Assembly: GCA_902797705.1 (NCBI GenBank)
Contig: CADBTX010000145.1
Span: forward strand, 1 to 7,865
Direction of reading: 5' to 3'
Source of the DNA: an uncultured Lachnospiraceae bacterium
GTDB taxonomy: Bacteria; Bacillota; Clostridia; Lachnospirales; Lachnospiraceae
Length of the DNA: 7,865 nucleotides
In this document: positions 1-6,919 of the stretch, piece after piece
How the letters are laid out: each line of letters opens with the position of its first letter
Position numbering within the stretch: position 1 is the stretch's first letter
Program-made: the position numbers and the translations under genes
Notes under the pieces: model-generated
What the model was told of the DNA's origin: nothing
Database searches by the model: none
What the model saw: the letters and a program-made list of their open reading frames with translations, nothing else

Positions 1-1651
1 CATGAAGCCTCTTAACCTGCACGTCAAATATGGATCTCGGATCCACCTCGACTCCGTTATGCTCCAGGATATATTTTGCAAGGCGCTGTTTATTCTTGAA
101 CTTGATGTTCATGAATTCATTCTGGGCCTTCTTGTCATCCGCATAAACCGCGATACCGTGGATCTTCTTTAAATCCGTGATCCAGTCGGGACCCACATGG
201 TCAGTAACCCAGTCTGCAAGGAGCGGATTACCGTGAAGGAGGAAGCGCCTCTGGGTTATGCCGTTGGTCTTGTTATTGAACTTCTCCGGCATCATGTCAT
301 AGAAGTCCTTAAGTTCTCTCTTTTTCAATATCTCGGAGTGAAGGCGTGCAACACCGTTAACCGAGAAGCCTGCACAGATGGCGAGATAGGCCATCCTTAC
401 CTGACCGTCATAGATGATGGCCATGTTCCTTATCTTCTCCTGATCTCCGGGGTATTTCGCCTGGATCTGCAGACAGAAGCGGCGGTTTATCTCTTCTATT
501 ATCTGGTAAACCCTGGGCAGCAGCCTTGAGAAAAGCTCTATCGGCCACTTCTCAAGAGCTTCGCTCATTATGGTGTGGTTCGTGTACGCACAGGTGCTGG
601 TGGTAACATCCCAGGCCTCATCCCAGCTAAGTCCGTGATCATCCATAAGGATCCTCATAAGCTCGGGGATAGCCACTGTAGGATGGGTATCGTTCAGCTG
701 GAATATGTTCTTCTCCGCAAAGCGCTTGATATCATCATGCTTTCTCATGTACTTCGCTACCGCTTCCTGAACGGAGGCTGATATAAAGAAGTACTGCTGC
801 TTTAACCTCAGCTCTTTTCCTGCATAGTGATTGTCATTGGGATAAAGGACTTCCACGATGTTCTTTGCCAGGTTGTCCTGCTCCACGGCCTTTCTGTAAT
901 CACCCTTGTCAAAGGAATCCAGCTGGAAGCACTCAACAGGCTCCGCGTCCCAGATACGTAAGGTATTAACGATACCATTGCCGTATCCCACAACGGGCAT
1001 GTCATAGGGAATGGCATTTACTGACTGATAGCCGTCCTGTATGAAGTGGTTCCTTCCGTTGCTGTCGGTCTCGACTCTTACATAACCGCCGAACTTTACT
1101 TCCTTCTTGTATTCTCTGCGGCGGAGCTCAAAGGGATTTCCGTCTCTAAGCCAGTCATCGGGTATCTCATACTGATATCCGTCTTTTATCTTCTGCTTGA
1201 ACATTCCGTAACGGTATCTGATACCGCAGCCATATGCCGAATAGCCGAGGGTCGCCAGTGAATCCAGGAAGCAGGCAGCGAGACGTCCAAGACCTCCGTT
1301 TCCGAGAGCCGCATCCGGTTCCTGATCCTCCACCACATTGAGATCCAGCCCCAGTTCCTTAAGGGCTTCCTTGATCTCCTTGTATTCACAGAGGTTGATA
1401 AGGTTATTTCCCAAAGCCCTTCCCATAAGGAATTCCATGGAGAGGTAGTAGACCGTCTTCGGGTCCTCCTTCTCATAGGCCTTCTGGGTCGCCATCCAGT
1501 CCTCTATGATGGTATCCTTTACGGCAAAACACACAGCCTGGAACACCTCCTGCTGGTCCGCCTCTTTTAGATTCTTTCTGTAGAGGGAGCGGATATTGTC
1601 CTCTATCTGCTGCTTGAACTTTGCCTTGTCAAATTTTTTTGAGGTGATCAT
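1..1651 (-). CDS. glgP: Glycogen/maltodextrin phosphorylase (GT35), C-terminus cut by window edge
   Basis: This enzyme releases glucose-1-phosphate from the non-reducing ends of glycogen or other alpha-1,4-glucans in the cytoplasm, using phosphate and PLP. I translated 550 uninterrupted codons. Family landmarks in order are YYLSMEFLMGR (from residue 68), NGGLGRLAACFLDSLATLGY, DGYQYEIPDDWLRDGNPFE, QLNDTHPTVAIPELMRILMD (NDTHP at 320-324), CAYTNHTIMSEALEKWP, VNGVARLHSEILK, KTNGITQRRFL and, at the edge, FDVQVKRLH. The last is the start of the usual VKRLHEYKRQ motif. Family members are about 800-830 residues, so roughly a third, including the PLP lysine, lies outside the window. The ATG at 1651 is preferred because an AAGGAG box sits 7 nt upstream. 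An in-frame ATG at 1657 has that box only 1 nt away. The gene starts 11 nt after ileS and is probably co-transcribed with it. Glycogen versus maltodextrin preference cannot be told from sequence. Confidence 0.96.
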   Translation of the reverse strand, partial: MITSKKFDKAKFKQQIEDNIRSLYRKNLKEADQQEVFQAVCFAVKDTIIEDWMATQKAYEKEDPKTVYYLSMEFLMGRALGNNLINLCEYKEIKEALKELGLDLNVVEDQEPDAALGNGGLGRLAACFLDSLATLGYSAYGCGIRYRYGMFKQKIKDGYQYEIPDDWLRDGNPFELRRREYKKEVKFGGYVRVETDSNGRNHFIQDGYQSVNAIPYDMPVVGYGNGIVNTLRIWDAEPVECFQLDSFDKGDYRKAVEQDNLAKNIVEVLYPNDNHYAGKELRLKQQYFFISASVQEAVAKYMRKHDDIKRFAEKNIFQLNDTHPTVAIPELMRILMDDHGLSWDEAWDVTTSTCAYTNHTIMSEALEKWPIELFSRLLPRVYQIIEEINRRFCLQIQAKYPGDQEKIRNMAIIYDGQVRMAYLAICAGFSVNGVARLHSEILKKRELKDFYDMMPEKFNNKTNGITQRRFLLHGNPLLADWVTDHVGPDWITDLKKIHGIAVYADDKKAQNEFMNIKFKNKQRLAKYILEHNGVEVDPRSIFDVQVKRLH

Positions 1652-1657
1652 ATGCAT

Positions 1658-1664
1658 ACTCCTT
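1658..1664 (-). promoter_or_regulatory. glgP ribosome binding site overlapping the ileS stop codon
   Basis: The minus strand reads TAAGGAGT across this site. The TAA is the ileS stop (1665-1663), and AAGGAG (1664-1659) starts inside it. The 7-nt spacing to the ATG at 1651 fixes that codon as the glgP start. A ribosome finishing ileS covers the glgP initiation region, so translational coupling is likely (inference). Confidence 0.85.
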
Positions 1665-4600
1665 ATATTCTTTCTACTCCCAGAGTTACTTTTTCGCCGT
1701 TGATATCCCATTCCTTCGTGTAGCCCGAAAGCCCGGCCATATCGATCTCGGCGGCCATGGTCTCAGTCTTTACGAAGTCTGCATTCTCAGTAAGATACTC
1801 CTCCAGCTTCTCGCTGCCGGTCATTGAGATCCGGATCTTGTCCATAACCTCGAAATCCGCTTCCTTACGCATGGTCTGTATCTTACTGATAAGCTCCCTG
1901 ATATAACCCTCCTCCAGAAGCTCAGGAGTCAGGTTCGTATCGAGGACCACGGTGATATTATTGTCATTCTGCTCTACAAAGCCCTCTTTATTGCTCATCT
2001 CGATAAGAAGATCCTCTTCTGCGAGAGAGACATCGGTGCCGTCGAAGCTGAATTTCAATGCGCCCTCAGCCTTAAGGGTATCCATAGCCTCGTTTCCGTC
2101 CAGATCCTTAAGGGCTTCCCTTATCTTATTCAGGACCTTTCCGTATTTTGGACCTACGGTCTTAAGCTGGGGCTTGAAGCTGTAAGTGGTAAAGCTCCGG
2201 AGTTCCTCGGAGAACTCCACCTTCTTTACATTGAGCTCGTCCGCTATGATCTCCTTATAGAAGTCGGACATCTCCGGAGCCTTTACATACATCTTTCCGA
2301 TGGGCTGTCGGTTCTTTATGCCGCTTTCATTTCTGGCTGCACGCCCAAGGACCACGATATCCAGCACTTCCTCCATATCCTTTTCAAGTCCGCTGTCGAT
2401 AAGGCTCTCGTCAGCCACGGGATAATCGCAGAGGTGGATGGATTCCGGAACGCCCTTTTCCTTTCCGGCAATGAGATTCTGGTAGATCTCCTCAGTCATG
2501 AAGGGTATCATGGGAGCCGCGGCTTTTGAGATATCCCTGAGACAGGTGTACAGGGTCATATAGGCATTTATCTTGTCCTGCTCCATGCCCTTTGCCCAAT
2601 ACCTCTTACGGCAGCGGCGAACGTACCAGTTACTCAGCTCGTCCACAAAGGACTGAAGGGATTTTGCAGCTTCAGGTATCCTGTAATTCGAGAGATCCTC
2701 ATCCGTCTCCCTTATGGTGGACTGGAGTCTGGACAATATCCATCTGTCCATAACTGAAAGGCTGTCGGTATCCAGATTGTGATCCGCAGCGTCGAAATTA
2801 TCTATATTTGCATAGAGCACGTAGAAAGCATAGGTATTCCACAGGGTGCCCATAAACTTTCTCTGGCACTCGATGACGGCTCTGTCATGGAAACGATTGG
2901 GAAGCCAGGGGGCACTGTTGATATAGAAGTACCACCTTATGGCATCGGCGCCGAAGGTATCCAGCGCAGCAAAGGGATCCACGGCATTGCCCTTGGATTT
3001 GCTCATCTTGTTGCCGTCCTCATCCAGCACCAGTCCCAGAACTATAACGTTCTCAAAGCAGGGCTTATTGAAAAGCAGTGTGGAGATGGCGTGAAGGGAA
3101 TAGAACCATCCTCTGGTCTGATCCACCGCCTCGGAAATAAAGGAGGCAGGGAACTGGGCCTTGAAAAGATCCTCATTCTCAAAAGGATAGTGATGCTGGG
3201 CAAAGGGCATGGCGCCGCTGTCAAACCAGCAGTCAATGACCTCCGGAACCCTCTTCATATCTTTTCCGCACTCCGGACACTTACAGATTATTTCGTCGAT
3301 GAAGGGCCTGTGGAGTTCCACGGTCTTTGCCTTTTCATTGCCCGAAAGCCTGTAGAGTTCCTCTCTGGAACCAATGGACTCGCGATGTCCGCAGTCCTTG
3401 CACTCCCAGATATTAAGGGGAGTTCCCCAGTACCTGTTTCTGGAAACCGCCCAGTCCTGTATATTCTTGATCCATTCTCCGAATCTTCCGGAACCGATGG
3501 TCGAAGGGATCCAGTTGATCTTTTCATTATTCGCAACGAGGTCATCCCTGACACGGGTCATCTCTATGAACCAGGATTCCCTTGCATAATAGATAAGAGG
3601 CGTATCGCAGCGCCAGCAGAAGGGATAATCATGTTCAAATTTCGGTGCCGAGAAGAGAAGTCCTCTGGAATCCAGATCCTTCAGCACCTCGGGATCCGCA
3701 TCCTTTACAAAGAGTCCGGCAAAGGGTGTTTCTTCGGTCATATTTCCCTTGTCGTCCACGAACTGGACAAGGGGCATATCGTACTTTCTGCCAACCCTGG
3801 CATCGTCTTCACCGAAGGCGGGTGCCTGATGAACGACTCCGGTACCGTCTTCCATTGTTACATAGTCATCCACTACCACATAATGGGCTTTTTTCTTCTG
3901 CTTCTCTGCAGCGTCACCGGCGCACTTAAAGAGGGGCTCATATTCCATGTATTCCATCTCTTTACCGGTGAATTCATCGATTATCTCATAGGGCGCTGTG
4001 GGAGCGTCCTCTCCTCCAAGGACCTTTTCCGCAAGGGCCTTTGCAAGGATATATGTGTATCCGTCCGCGGTGTGCACCTTTACATAGGTCTCTCCGGGAT
4101 TCACGCAAAGTCCCACGTTACTGGGCAGTGTCCAGGGGGTGGTGGTCCAGGCCAGGATGTACTCATCCTTATCCTTTACCTTAAAGCGGGCAATGGCAGA
4201 TCTTTCCTTTACTGCCTTATAGCCCTGAGCCACCTCATGGCTTGAAAGAGGGGTGCCGCAGCGTGGACAGTAGGGCACGATCTTAAAGCCCTTATACAGG
4301 AGTCCCTTCTTCCATATCTCGCTTAATGCCCACCATTCGGACTCTATATAATCATCTTCATATGTAACATAGGGATGCTCCATGTCGGCCCAGAATCCCA
4401 CCTGGTCCGAGAACTTTTCCCACATTCCCTTATACTTCCATACGGATTCCTTACATTCCTTTATGAAAGGCTCAAGGCCGTACTTCTCGATCTGTTCCTT
4501 TCCGTCGAGCCCCAGCTTCTTCTCCACTTCCAGTTCCACCGGGAGACCGTGGGTGTCCCACCCCGCCTTTCTCGGCACATAAGCACCCTTCATGGCGTGA

Positions 4601-4818
4601 TACCTCGGGATCATATCCTTAATGACACGTGTCAGCACATGGCCGATATGCGGCTTTCCGTTTGCTGTGGGAGGGCCGTCATAAAAGGTATAGGTAGGTC
4701 CTTCCTTCCTGGAATCCATGGACTTCTGAAAGATATCGTTCTCGTTCCAGAACTTTACAACCTCTTTCTCCCTGTCCACAAAATTTAGATCGGTGTTAAC
4801 TTTACTGTACACTGCCAT
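1663..4818 (-). CDS. ileS: Isoleucyl-tRNA synthetase, type 2 (eukaryote-like)
   Basis: This cytoplasmic class I synthetase charges tRNA-Ile with isoleucine and hydrolyses mischarged valine. The 1051 residues are complete. The Rossmann core carries DGPPTANGKPHIGH with HIGH at 57-60. A zinc-type CPRC lies at 184-187. The inserted CP1 editing domain shows TTTPWT at about 225-230 and GTGVVHQAP with His330. The core resumes with CWFDSG (Trp531) and DQTRGWFYSLH, and ends with KMSKS at 604-608. A helical anticodon-binding domain (WILSRL to WYVRRCRKRYW) and a long C-terminal extension follow. The length over 1000 residues and the PPTANGKPHIGH form mark the type 2 subgroup rather than the roughly 930-residue type 1 enzyme of E. 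coli. Type 2 enzymes are commonly less sensitive to mupirocin (family knowledge, not shown here). An AAAGGAG site lies 10 nt before the ATG, and glgP follows at 11 nt. Confidence 0.98.
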   Translation of the reverse strand: MAVYSKVNTDLNFVDREKEVVKFWNENDIFQKSMDSRKEGPTYTFYDGPPTANGKPHIGHVLTRVIKDMIPRYHAMKGAYVPRKAGWDTHGLPVELEVEKKLGLDGKEQIEKYGLEPFIKECKESVWKYKGMWEKFSDQVGFWADMEHPYVTYEDDYIESEWWALSEIWKKGLLYKGFKIVPYCPRCGTPLSSHEVAQGYKAVKERSAIARFKVKDKDEYILAWTTTPWTLPSNVGLCVNPGETYVKVHTADGYTYILAKALAEKVLGGEDAPTAPYEIIDEFTGKEMEYMEYEPLFKCAGDAAEKQKKKAHYVVVDDYVTMEDGTGVVHQAPAFGEDDARVGRKYDMPLVQFVDDKGNMTEETPFAGLFVKDADPEVLKDLDSRGLLFSAPKFEHDYPFCWRCDTPLIYYARESWFIEMTRVRDDLVANNEKINWIPSTIGSGRFGEWIKNIQDWAVSRNRYWGTPLNIWECKDCGHRESIGSREELYRLSGNEKAKTVELHRPFIDEIICKCPECGKDMKRVPEVIDCWFDSGAMPFAQHHYPFENEDLFKAQFPASFISEAVDQTRGWFYSLHAISTLLFNKPCFENVIVLGLVLDEDGNKMSKSKGNAVDPFAALDTFGADAIRWYFYINSAPWLPNRFHDRAVIECQRKFMGTLWNTYAFYVLYANIDNFDAADHNLDTDSLSVMDRWILSRLQSTIRETDEDLSNYRIPEAAKSLQSFVDELSNWYVRRCRKRYWAKGMEQDKINAYMTLYTCLRDISKAAAPMIPFMTEEIYQNLIAGKEKGVPESIHLCDYPVADESLIDSGLEKDMEEVLDIVVLGRAARNESGIKNRQPIGKMYVKAPEMSDFYKEIIADELNVKKVEFSEELRSFTTYSFKPQLKTVGPKYGKVLNKIREALKDLDGNEAMDTLKAEGALKFSFDGTDVSLAEEDLLIEMSNKEGFVEQNDNNITVVLDTNLTPELLEEGYIRELISKIQTMRKEADFEVMDKIRISMTGSEKLEEYLTENADFVKTETMAAEIDMAGLSGYTKEWDINGEKVTLGVERI

Positions 4819-4828
4819 TGATCAAAAA

Positions 4829-4835
4829 CTCCTTT
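4829..4835 (-). promoter_or_regulatory. ileS ribosome binding site next to a small hairpin
   Basis: The minus strand reads AAAGGAG, then a 10-nt spacer, then the ATG at 4818. The spacer is slightly long. The site follows directly after the 5-bp inverted repeat at 4836-4853, so folding of that repeat would sit against the ribosome binding site. Confidence 0.75.
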
Positions 4836-4853
4836 CGGCGATTATAAACGCCG
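4836..4853 (-). repeat. Inverted repeat (5-bp stem, 8-nt loop) upstream of ileS
   Basis: The arms CGGCG and CGCCG (4853-4849 and 4840-4836, minus strand) pair perfectly around TTTATAAT. The loop contains a consensus TATAAT, but I find no fitting -35 box 16-18 nt upstream of it. It could be a weak leader hairpin or chance. There is no T tract after it, so it is not a terminator. Confidence 0.45.
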
Positions 4854-4857
4854 TTAT

Positions 4858-4886
4858 ATTTTCCTATTTTTTACAATTATTGTCAA
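4858..4886 (-). promoter_or_regulatory. Possible ileS promoter
   Basis: A perfect TTGACA -35 box lies at 4886-4881 on the minus strand, in the A+T-rich gap after the sirtuin stop. At the ideal 17-nt spacing the -10 is only GAAAAT (4863-4858). The better-looking TATAAC (4858-4853) lies 22 nt away, which is too far. An 11-bp palindrome (ACAAT-A-ATTGT, 4883-4873) overlaps the -35 box and could be an operator. The call is tentative: the alternative is read-through from the upstream operon. Confidence 0.35.
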
Positions 4887-4895
4887 TGAAGCGCC

Positions 4896-5636
4896 TTATA
4901 CCTTTATGGCTCCAAGCACCTCACCGATGCTGTCGGCTATGCAGAGATCCGCCTCCCGGTCTCTGGAGGTCGCGCCCTTATTGATGAGGATCAGATGATC
5001 ACCCTTAAAGTAATCTATGAGGCCAGCCGCAGGATATACCACCAGACTGGTGCCTCCTATTATAAGCACATCCGCCCGCGATATGGCGTCAATGGCATTG
5101 CTTATGGTTTCCTGATCCAGCCCTTCCTCATAGAGCACCACATCCGGCTTGATGATGCCGCCGCATTCATCACATTTCGGCACCGGATCTTTGCTTTCCT
5201 TCATATATTCCAGATCAAAGAATTTGTGACAGGACATACAGTAATTCCGGAGGATACTGCCATGGAGCTCGTATACCGTTTCGCTCCCCGCAGCCTGATG
5301 GAGTCCGTCTATATTCTGGGTCACAACAGCAGTGAGTTTTCCCGCCTTTTCAAGCTCCGCCAGCTTAAGGTGGGCTTTATTGGGCCCGGGACTCACGTCG
5401 GATCCGATCATAAGTATCTTGTCCCTGTAAAACTTGTAGAATTCCTCCGGCTTCCTCATAAAGAAGGTATGGCTCAGTATCTGCTCCGGCGGATAGTCGT
5501 ACTTCTGATGATACAGTCCGTCAACAGAGCGGAAATCCGGAATGCCGCTCTCGGTCGAAACCCCGGCCCCTCCGAAAAACACTATCCTCTGCGCCTTGTC
5601 AATGATCTCCTGAAGTCTTGCCCTTTCGTCTCCCAT
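4896..5636 (-). CDS. NAD-dependent protein deacylase, sirtuin family
   Basis: This protein removes acetyl or related acyl groups from lysines, consuming NAD+ and yielding nicotinamide and O-acyl-ADP-ribose. It is cytoplasmic, with no signal peptide or membrane segment. At 246 residues it has normal length for bacterial CobB/NpdA proteins. Visible motifs are the NAD-binding GGAGVSTESGIPDFRS (22-37), TQNIDGLH (106-113), catalytic His125 in ELHGS, a zinc site formed by Cys133/Cys136 and Cys155/Cys158, and GGTSLVVYPAAG near the C-terminus. I do not see the Tyr-x-x-Arg pair typical of desuccinylating class III sirtuins, so a deacetylase or longer-chain deacylase is more likely. The start is set by AAAGGAG at 5649-5643, 6 nt before the ATG. 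It follows the MaoC gene by 13 nt, probably in the same transcript, and precedes ileS by 77 nt. Confidence 0.95.
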   Translation of the reverse strand: MGDERARLQEIIDKAQRIVFFGGAGVSTESGIPDFRSVDGLYHQKYDYPPEQILSHTFFMRKPEEFYKFYRDKILMIGSDVSPGPNKAHLKLAELEKAGKLTAVVTQNIDGLHQAAGSETVYELHGSILRNYCMSCHKFFDLEYMKESKDPVPKCDECGGIIKPDVVLYEEGLDQETISNAIDAISRADVLIIGGTSLVVYPAAGLIDYFKGDHLILINKGATSRDREADLCIADSIGEVLGAIKV

Positions 5637-5649
5637 GGAATACTCCTTT

Positions 5650-6066
5650 CTATTCCAGAAAACCTATCTGCATGGAACCCCGTAAAACCTTTTCGCCGCT
5701 ATCCTTTTTCATGGCCACCTTTATCCTTATCACTCTGTAAGCGTCGTTCTTTTCCGCCACTTCCCCGCTGACTGTGAGACAGTCCCCCGGGTAAACGGGC
5801 TTCATGAATTTGATCTCGGTATTTTGGATTATGCTTTTTTCACTCGGCAGATACATTCCCGCCAGAGTGGACAGGAAGGATGCCGTCAGCATCCCGAAGG
5901 CCGCATGGCCCTGAAACCCGTGTGCCTTCGCAAAATCATCATCCCTGTGAAAGGGATTCATATCCCCGGTGATGCTTCTGAAGCTGTCCAGCATTTCATC
6001 GGTGATAGTGATCCTGAATTCTTCCCTGTGACCCTGATCCAGGTCTTCGTATACGTATTTGTTCAT
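5650..6066 (-). CDS. MaoC-like (R)-specific enoyl-acyl hydratase, hotdog fold
   Basis: Enzymes of this family reversibly hydrate trans-2-enoyl thioesters on CoA or ACP to (R)-3-hydroxyacyl thioesters. The 138 residues are typical for a single-hotdog MaoC/PhaJ-type protein. The active-site signature is GDMNPFHRD, with Asp35 and His40 as the expected catalytic pair. It is followed by the helix GFQGHAAFGML, where some relatives have AHGM: here a Phe (57) stands at the second His position. A conserved FMKPVYPGDCL strand turn comes later. The ATG overlaps the stop of the upstream ACP gene by one base (TGATG). I see no strong ribosome binding site before it, so translation probably depends on coupling to the ACP gene. 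The adjacent ACP suggests that the substrate is ACP-bound (inference). No ketosynthase or reductase is in the window, so the substrate is unknown. Confidence 0.9.
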   Translation of the reverse strand: MNKYVYEDLDQGHREEFRITITDEMLDSFRSITGDMNPFHRDDDFAKAHGFQGHAAFGMLTASFLSTLAGMYLPSEKSIIQNTEIKFMKPVYPGDCLTVSGEVAEKNDAYRVIRIKVAMKKDSGEKVLRGSMQIGFLE

Positions 6067-6311
6067 CAGAGTTTGCTTATTATGAGGTCAACCATTTCCC
6101 CTACGTTCTTCAGTTTTCCCACTTCCTTTATATTGAATTTCATATTGAACTCATGCTCCATGGTCATCACCAGCTCCACATGAGCCAGACTGTCCCAGTC
6201 CTCGATGTCCGAAGAATTGGTCTCATCCACTATCACCAGGGAGTCGTCATCAAATTCCTCCCTGAAGATAACAGTGATCTTTTCAAAAATCTCTTCCCGT
6301 GTCAAAATCAA
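6066..6311 (-). CDS. Discrete acyl carrier protein (phosphopantetheine-binding)
   Basis: This is a small acidic four-helix carrier that holds acyl chains as a thioester on 4'-phosphopantetheine. Its 81 residues include the attachment motif EDWDSL, with Ser41 as the modified residue, followed by a typical helix II (HVELVMTMEHEFNMKF). The WDSL form is common in carriers of specialised or cell-surface pathways, and no fatty-acid synthase genes adjoin it. I therefore do not call it acpP. The start is uncertain. TTG at 6311 overlaps the upstream TGA stop by 4 nt (TTGA) and has AGGAG 4 nt before it. A second in-frame TTG at 6305 would give MTREEIF, with that box 10 nt away. Its stop overlaps the MaoC start by one base. 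The shared overlaps suggest that acyl groups on this carrier feed the neighbouring hydratase and N-acyltransferase (inference). Confidence 0.93.
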   Translation of the reverse strand: MILTREEIFEKITVIFREEFDDDSLVIVDETNSSDIEDWDSLAHVELVMTMEHEFNMKFNIKEVGKLKNVGEMVDLIISKL

Positions 6312-6919
6312 TCCTCTCCTTTGATATATTCATTTAAGTCCGGTCTTAGGGGATCATATACCAGAATGACCTCCGAACCTTCTTTTTCTCTCTCGATCGA
6401 ATCCCACTCCACAAGATCGAGTATCAGCGGATCCCGGACCAGATGCTTCCAGACGGTATAGGTGGCCCTTACAAAATCCCTTTCCAGCTTTACCCCCTCT
6501 TTTATCAGCGGGCATTCATAGGGAACGGATCCGGTACTCCATATGAGGACCAGATGTCCCTCATCCAGAAAATGGGGAGCAAGGGGAAAAGTCCTGCATT
6601 GAATGGGTCTCTTCTCCCTGGGGCATCGCGGGGCATCCTTGCATTTCACAAAAAACACCTTTCCCTTCCAGGAAGGGGGAAACACATAATCCTCCGTGGA
6701 TTCCTCGCTCCAGGAAAGCCAGTCATCCCTTCTGTCATGGATCTTGTCCTCTCCCGGCAGAAGATAGATCCCCATCTTCTCCTCCCACTGCCTGTCATCC
6801 CCTGTGCCGCAGCAGGCCGCTCCGCACATGGCTCCGCAGTCATGGTCAAGGGGTGAAACCCGGTCAAGGAAACGGTAGATCGCCCGGTATTCATCCTTCC
6901 TTATAATGGACTTAATCAT
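6308..6919 (-). CDS. YkgJ-like cysteine-cluster protein (putative Zn/Fe-binding)
   Basis: The function is not known at the biochemical level. Proteins of this type are predicted to bind zinc or an iron centre through conserved cysteines. The 203-residue product contains eight cysteines in the family layout: C28, C32, C36 and C37 (CGAMCGAACC), then C93 and C99, then C108 in RPIQCRTFPL, and C136. The RP-x-x-C-R-x-(F/Y)-P segment is the most recognisable family mark. The C-terminal third (about 140-203) has no cysteines and no motif I recognise. There is no signal peptide or membrane segment. The ATG overlaps the end of the upstream acyltransferase gene by 8 nt, and the stop overlaps the ACP start by 4 nt, so it is translated within the acyl-transfer gene set. 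A metalloprotein step or protein modification there is possible but unproven. Confidence 0.8.
   Translation of the reverse strand: MIKSIIRKDEYRAIYRFLDRVSPLDHDCGAMCGAACCGTGDDRQWEEKMGIYLLPGEDKIHDRRDDWLSWSEESTEDYVFPPSWKGKVFFVKCKDAPRCPREKRPIQCRTFPLAPHFLDEGHLVLIWSTGSVPYECPLIKEGVKLERDFVRATYTVWKHLVRDPLILDLVEWDSIEREKEGSEVILVYDPLRPDLNEYIKGED

Noticed and set aside
1652..1657. ATG at 1657 as the glgP start
   Set aside because: It is in frame but only 1 nt from the AAGGAG box. The ATG at 1651 has a normal 7-nt spacing.
2779..4245. A 488-codon plus-strand open frame opposite ileS
   Set aside because: It lies wholly antisense to a clear, full-length ileS. Its translation shows no family motif, and long antisense frames are a common effect of codon bias.
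4841..4846. TATAAT on the minus strand just before the ileS ribosome binding site, as a -10 box
   Set aside because: No acceptable -35 box lies 16-18 nt upstream, there is no TG extension, and it sits in the loop of an inverted repeat.
4995..5771. A 258-codon plus-strand open frame opposite the sirtuin and MaoC genes
   Set aside because: It is antisense to two well-supported genes and spans their junction. The translation has no recognisable domain.
6443..6856. Plus-strand open frame opposite the cysteine-cluster gene
   Set aside because: The minus-strand frame has the eight-cysteine family pattern and clean overlaps with its neighbours. The plus frame has neither.
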